Source: an uncultured Oscillospiraceae bacterium (GTDB lineage Bacteria; Bacillota; Clostridia; Oscillospirales; Oscillospiraceae). From it: a DNA stretch of 15,488 bases. The DNA lies in assembly GCA_944385455.1 (NCBI GenBank), contig CALWXI010000007.1:1-15488 (forward strand). The letters run 5' to 3'. Position numbers and translations under genes: made by a program. Numbering within the stretch: the first letter of the stretch is position 1; each line of letters begins with the position of its first letter. Below the pieces are notes generated by a model. That model saw only the letters and a program-made list of their open reading frames with translations, was not told the origin of the DNA and did not search any database. Below are positions 13,517 to 15,488 of the stretch, in pieces.

Positions 13517-14635
13517 TTACAGAAATGCGGCCATTTCCCGCATAAAGGCGGGGACATCCAGTCCCTGGGGACAGTGGGCGGTACACGCCCCGCAGCCGAT
13601 GCAGGCGGAGGGCCTCTTCTCTTCGGGCAGTGCGCCCAGCCGGGCCAGCCGCCAGGAGGACAGGTCTTTCTCGCCGCCGGTCTTGTATTCGTTATAGGCG
13701 GCAAGCAGGAAGGGAATGTCCAGCTGCCGGGGGCAGTCCGCGCAGCAGTAGCGGCAGCCCGTGCAGGGCACCGCGTAGAGGCCGTGGATCACATCGCTGA
13801 CCTGCCGCACCAGGGACAGCTCCTGTTCGGACAGAAGCCTGTCGTCCGAAAAGGTCCGGACATTGTCCTTTACCTGCTCCGGAGACGACATCCCGCTCAG
13901 GACCACGGCGATCCCCGGCAGCGTCCGCAGAAAGCGGAAGGCCCATGATGCTGTTGTGGCATCCGGCTCTGCGGCCCGCAGGATGTCCCGGCCCGCCGCC
14001 GGCAGGTCCGCCAGCATCCCGCCGTGGGCCGGCTCCATCACCATGATGGGGATATGATGCTCCCGGAGGATCTCATACTGCTCCCGGGCCGTTCCGTGGA
14101 ACCAGTCGTAGTAGTTCAGCTGGATCTGCACAAAGTCCCAGGGGCCCCGGGCAAGCATCTGTTCCAGGGCCTTCGGAGAGCCGTGGAAGGAGAAGCCGAA
14201 ATACCGGATCTTCCCCAGCCGCTTCTGCTCCCGGAAATACGCCGGCGCGCCGTGATCCAGGTAGTCGGGGATCAGCTTGTCCGTCACGCCGTGGAGCAGA
14301 TAGAAGTCGATGCGGTCCATCTGCAGCCGCTCCAGCTGCCGGGCAAACTGCTTTGCGTAGTCCGGCTCCGCCTGCACGTTGAATTTGTCGGCCACGTAGA
14401 AGCTGTCCCGGGGATGCCGCTTCAGCGCCTTCCCCAGAAGCACCTCGGACTGCCCCATGTGGTAGATGTACGCCGTGTCGAAGTAGTTCACGCCATGGGC
14501 AATACAATCGTCGATCAGTTCCATGGCATTCGGTTCATCAATGGGCTTTGCGAACCCCGGCTCCGCCTGCGGGAGCCGCATCGCGCCCATGCCCAGCTGA
14601 GAGATGCGAATGTTTTGAAATGGATTGTACCGCAT
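13517..14635 (-). CDS. Aldo/keto reductase with 2x[4Fe-4S] ferredoxin tail
   Basis: A 372-residue cytoplasmic oxidoreductase. The TIM-barrel domain carries an intact catalytic tetrad: Asp53 (NYFDTA), Tyr58 (YIYHMGQSE), Lys84 (VADKF) and His115 (YLLHGV). After about residue 280, a ferredoxin-like tail holds two [4Fe-4S] motifs: C291, C294, C297, C301 (CTGCRYCCADC) and C345, C348, C351, C355 (CIGCGACTAHC). This architecture is widespread in anaerobic Firmicutes; the substrate is generally unknown. The start is ATG 14635 with a modest GGGGGA site just upstream. It is transcribed alone, converging on the TetR gene, with only about 85 bp between them and no clear terminator. It contrasts with the reductase at 5104, which lacks the catalytic Lys. 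Confidence 0.92.
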   Translation of the reverse strand: MRYNPFQNIRISQLGMGAMRLPQAEPGFAKPIDEPNAMELIDDCIAHGVNYFDTAYIYHMGQSEVLLGKALKRHPRDSFYVADKFNVQAEPDYAKQFARQLERLQMDRIDFYLLHGVTDKLIPDYLDHGAPAYFREQKRLGKIRYFGFSFHGSPKALEQMLARGPWDFVQIQLNYYDWFHGTAREQYEILREHHIPIMVMEPAHGGMLADLPAAGRDILRAAEPDATTASWAFRFLRTLPGIAVVLSGMSSPEQVKDNVRTFSDDRLLSEQELSLVRQVSDVIHGLYAVPCTGCRYCCADCPRQLDIPFLLAAYNEYKTGGEKDLSSWRLARLGALPEEKRPSACIGCGACTAHCPQGLDVPAFMREMAAFL

Positions 14636-14691
14636 ACGAGTCCCCCGTTCTCCGCAGGCCGGAAACAGCCTGGCTGTGGTTGTTCGCCATC

Positions 14692-14720
14692 AGTATAGCA
14701 CAGTCGGGCATTCCGCGCCA
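14692..14720 (-). promoter_or_regulatory. Putative extended -10 promoter of the aldo/keto reductase
   Basis: The minus strand reads TGTGCTATACT, an extended -10 with TATACT (14697-14692), about 57 bp upstream of the ATG at 14635. The -35 position (14720-14715, TGGCGC) is poor, which the extended -10 may compensate. Confidence 0.5.
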
Positions 14721-14740
14721 GAGCGGTCCGCGCGAAATGC
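14708..14740. repeat. Imperfect hairpin between nitroreductase and reductase genes
   Basis: GCATTCCGCGC (14708-14718) pairs with GCGCGAAATGC (14730-14740) with one mismatch and an 11-base loop. There is no T-run in either direction. It lies 3' of the nitroreductase and overlaps the -35 region of the reductase promoter, so it could be a weak terminator or an operator. Confidence 0.3.
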
Positions 14741-14780
14741 GGACACGGTCCGGAACCGGGCGGGACCTCTGCCGCCGTTT

Positions 14781-15368
14781 TCAAAACCGCAGGATCCGTC
14801 CCTCTTTGCGGGGCCTGGGCGCGGGGTGCCGGTCCGTCTCCCGCGGATACCCCATGAGAATCTGCATCACGGCGTAATAGTCGCTCCGCACACCCCAGCG
14901 GCGCAGAATCTCCTGTCCATAGGGATCGGCAAAGGCCGTCCACCCCTGGCCGATGTAGCAGGAGCCGATCCCCAGAGCATCCGCGGCCAGCATCGTATTT
15001 TCAGCGGCCACCGCGCAGTCCTCGGCGGAGAACAGGAAGTCTTTCGGGGCAAACAGGGTGATCACCGTCGGGGCGTCATAAAAGGCATTGGTCAGCTTCG
15101 GGTCATCCGCGATGCTGGGCTGCTCTTTGGACACATAGCTGGCGGCCGTGGCCATGCGGGGATGGGAATTGGCCCGCTTGATCCTGCCCAGCCGCTCATG
15201 GACCTCCCGGTCCTGGCTGACCACAAACAGCACGCCCTGACGCCCGCCGGCGCTGGGGGCGTACAAGCCCGCCTGCAGGATCTGCCGCAGGGCCTCCTCC
15301 CCGATCTGCTTCGGCTCAAACCGGCGGATGGCCCGCCGGTGCAGAATGGTATACAATGGACACAGCAT
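14781..15368 (-). CDS. Nitroreductase-family FMN-dependent protein
   Basis: A 195-residue nitroreductase, a homodimeric FMN enzyme that reduces nitro compounds, quinones or flavins with NAD(P)H. The FMN-binding start ILHRRAIRRFEPKQI, the loop YAPSAGGRQ, the helix NTMLAADALGIGSCYIGQGW and the C-terminal ILMGYPRE are all present. The start at ATG 15368 places the conserved RR 10 residues in, as usual for the family; an upstream TTG at 15392 keeps the frame open and no clear ribosome binding site is seen for either, so the exact start is uncertain. It is divergent from an HxlR regulator only 36 bp away. HxlR-nitroreductase pairs of this sort are typical regulator-target arrangements, so repression by that protein is likely. 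Confidence 0.9.
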   Translation of the reverse strand: MLCPLYTILHRRAIRRFEPKQIGEEALRQILQAGLYAPSAGGRQGVLFVVSQDREVHERLGRIKRANSHPRMATAASYVSKEQPSIADDPKLTNAFYDAPTVITLFAPKDFLFSAEDCAVAAENTMLAADALGIGSCYIGQGWTAFADPYGQEILRRWGVRSDYYAVMQILMGYPRETDRHPAPRPRKEGRILRF

Positions 15369-15404
15369 CCGCAAGACCGCGCCGCGCTGCAAGGAGGAAC
15401 TCGC

Positions 15405-15488
15405 ATGCTGACAAAAGAAGAACTTCCGGCCTGCCCCGTGGCTACCACCGTACAGCTGATCGGAAGCAAGTGGAAACTGCTGATCCTC
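15405..15488 (+). CDS. HxlR/DUF24-family regulator, 5' part, cut by window end
   Basis: The first 28 residues are visible: MLTKEELPACPV, then TTVQLIGSKWKLLIL. The ELPACPV motif with Cys10 and the SKWKLLIL core are diagnostic of the HxlR family and closely match the regulator at 199 (ELPACPV, NQWKVLIL). The start is ATG with AAGGAGG at 15391-15397 and 7-bp spacing. It is divergent from the nitroreductase, its probable target. The frame stays open to the end of the window, so the remaining roughly 80 residues are not seen. Confidence 0.88.
   Translation, partial: MLTKEELPACPVATTVQLIGSKWKLLIL

Overview
The window looks like chromosomal DNA from a GC-rich anaerobic Firmicute, most plausibly a gut Clostridia member of the Oscillospiraceae type (Flavonifractor/Oscillibacter-like). 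That is an inference. It rests on the high GC content, strong AGGAGG-type ribosome binding sites, sigma-A style promoters, two aldo/keto reductases fused to 2x[4Fe-4S] ferredoxin tails, DUF362 and flavodoxin redox genes, and GLUG-repeat surface proteins. No rRNA, tRNA, CRISPR, IS element or phage gene was seen.

Layout. (1) 1-531: a regulatory region and a complete HxlR/DUF24-type regulator (199-531, +). (2) 532-2577: an intergenic stretch with two hairpins, then a CPA2-type cation:proton antiporter (881-2122, +). It overlaps by ATGA a TetR-like protein (2119-2577) that seems to have lost its helix-turn-helix. (3) 2578-3019: no intact gene. This stretch holds a perfect 26-bp-arm inverted repeat (terminator-like), a decayed Crp/Fnr regulator remnant, and a strong promoter embedded in three copies of GTCAGAA. 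(4) 3020-6198: a tight redox operon of DUF362 protein, flavodoxin, TetR regulator and atypical aldo/keto reductase-ferredoxin, closed by a 22-bp-arm terminator at 6238-6286. (5) 12630-6382 on the minus strand: a three-gene, overlapping (translationally coupled) operon of a small predicted beta-rich protein, an MMPL/RND-type transporter with a bactofilin-like tail, and a 1147-residue membrane-anchored GLUG-repeat protein carrying a long coiled-coil insertion. A divergent TetR regulator (12812-13432, +) is separated from it by a nested palindrome lying exactly between the two predicted promoters. (6) 13517-14635 (-): a canonical aldo/keto reductase-ferredoxin. (7) 14781-15368 (-): a nitroreductase, divergent from a second HxlR regulator (15405 to the window end, +, partial).

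Two themes stand out. The first is redox and electrophile handling: two HxlR regulators with the N-terminal Cys typical of redox sensing, a nitroreductase, two Fe-S aldo/keto reductases, a flavodoxin and DUF362. The second, and the best candidate for something undescribed, is the minus-strand transporter operon. A small protein, an MMPL pump and a large extracellular coiled-coil/GLUG protein are made as one coupled unit under an apparent dedicated TetR switch, which suggests a single envelope complex. The window also carries decayed regulators (a TetR without HTH, a Crp/Fnr remnant), so the control of the left half has probably changed recently.
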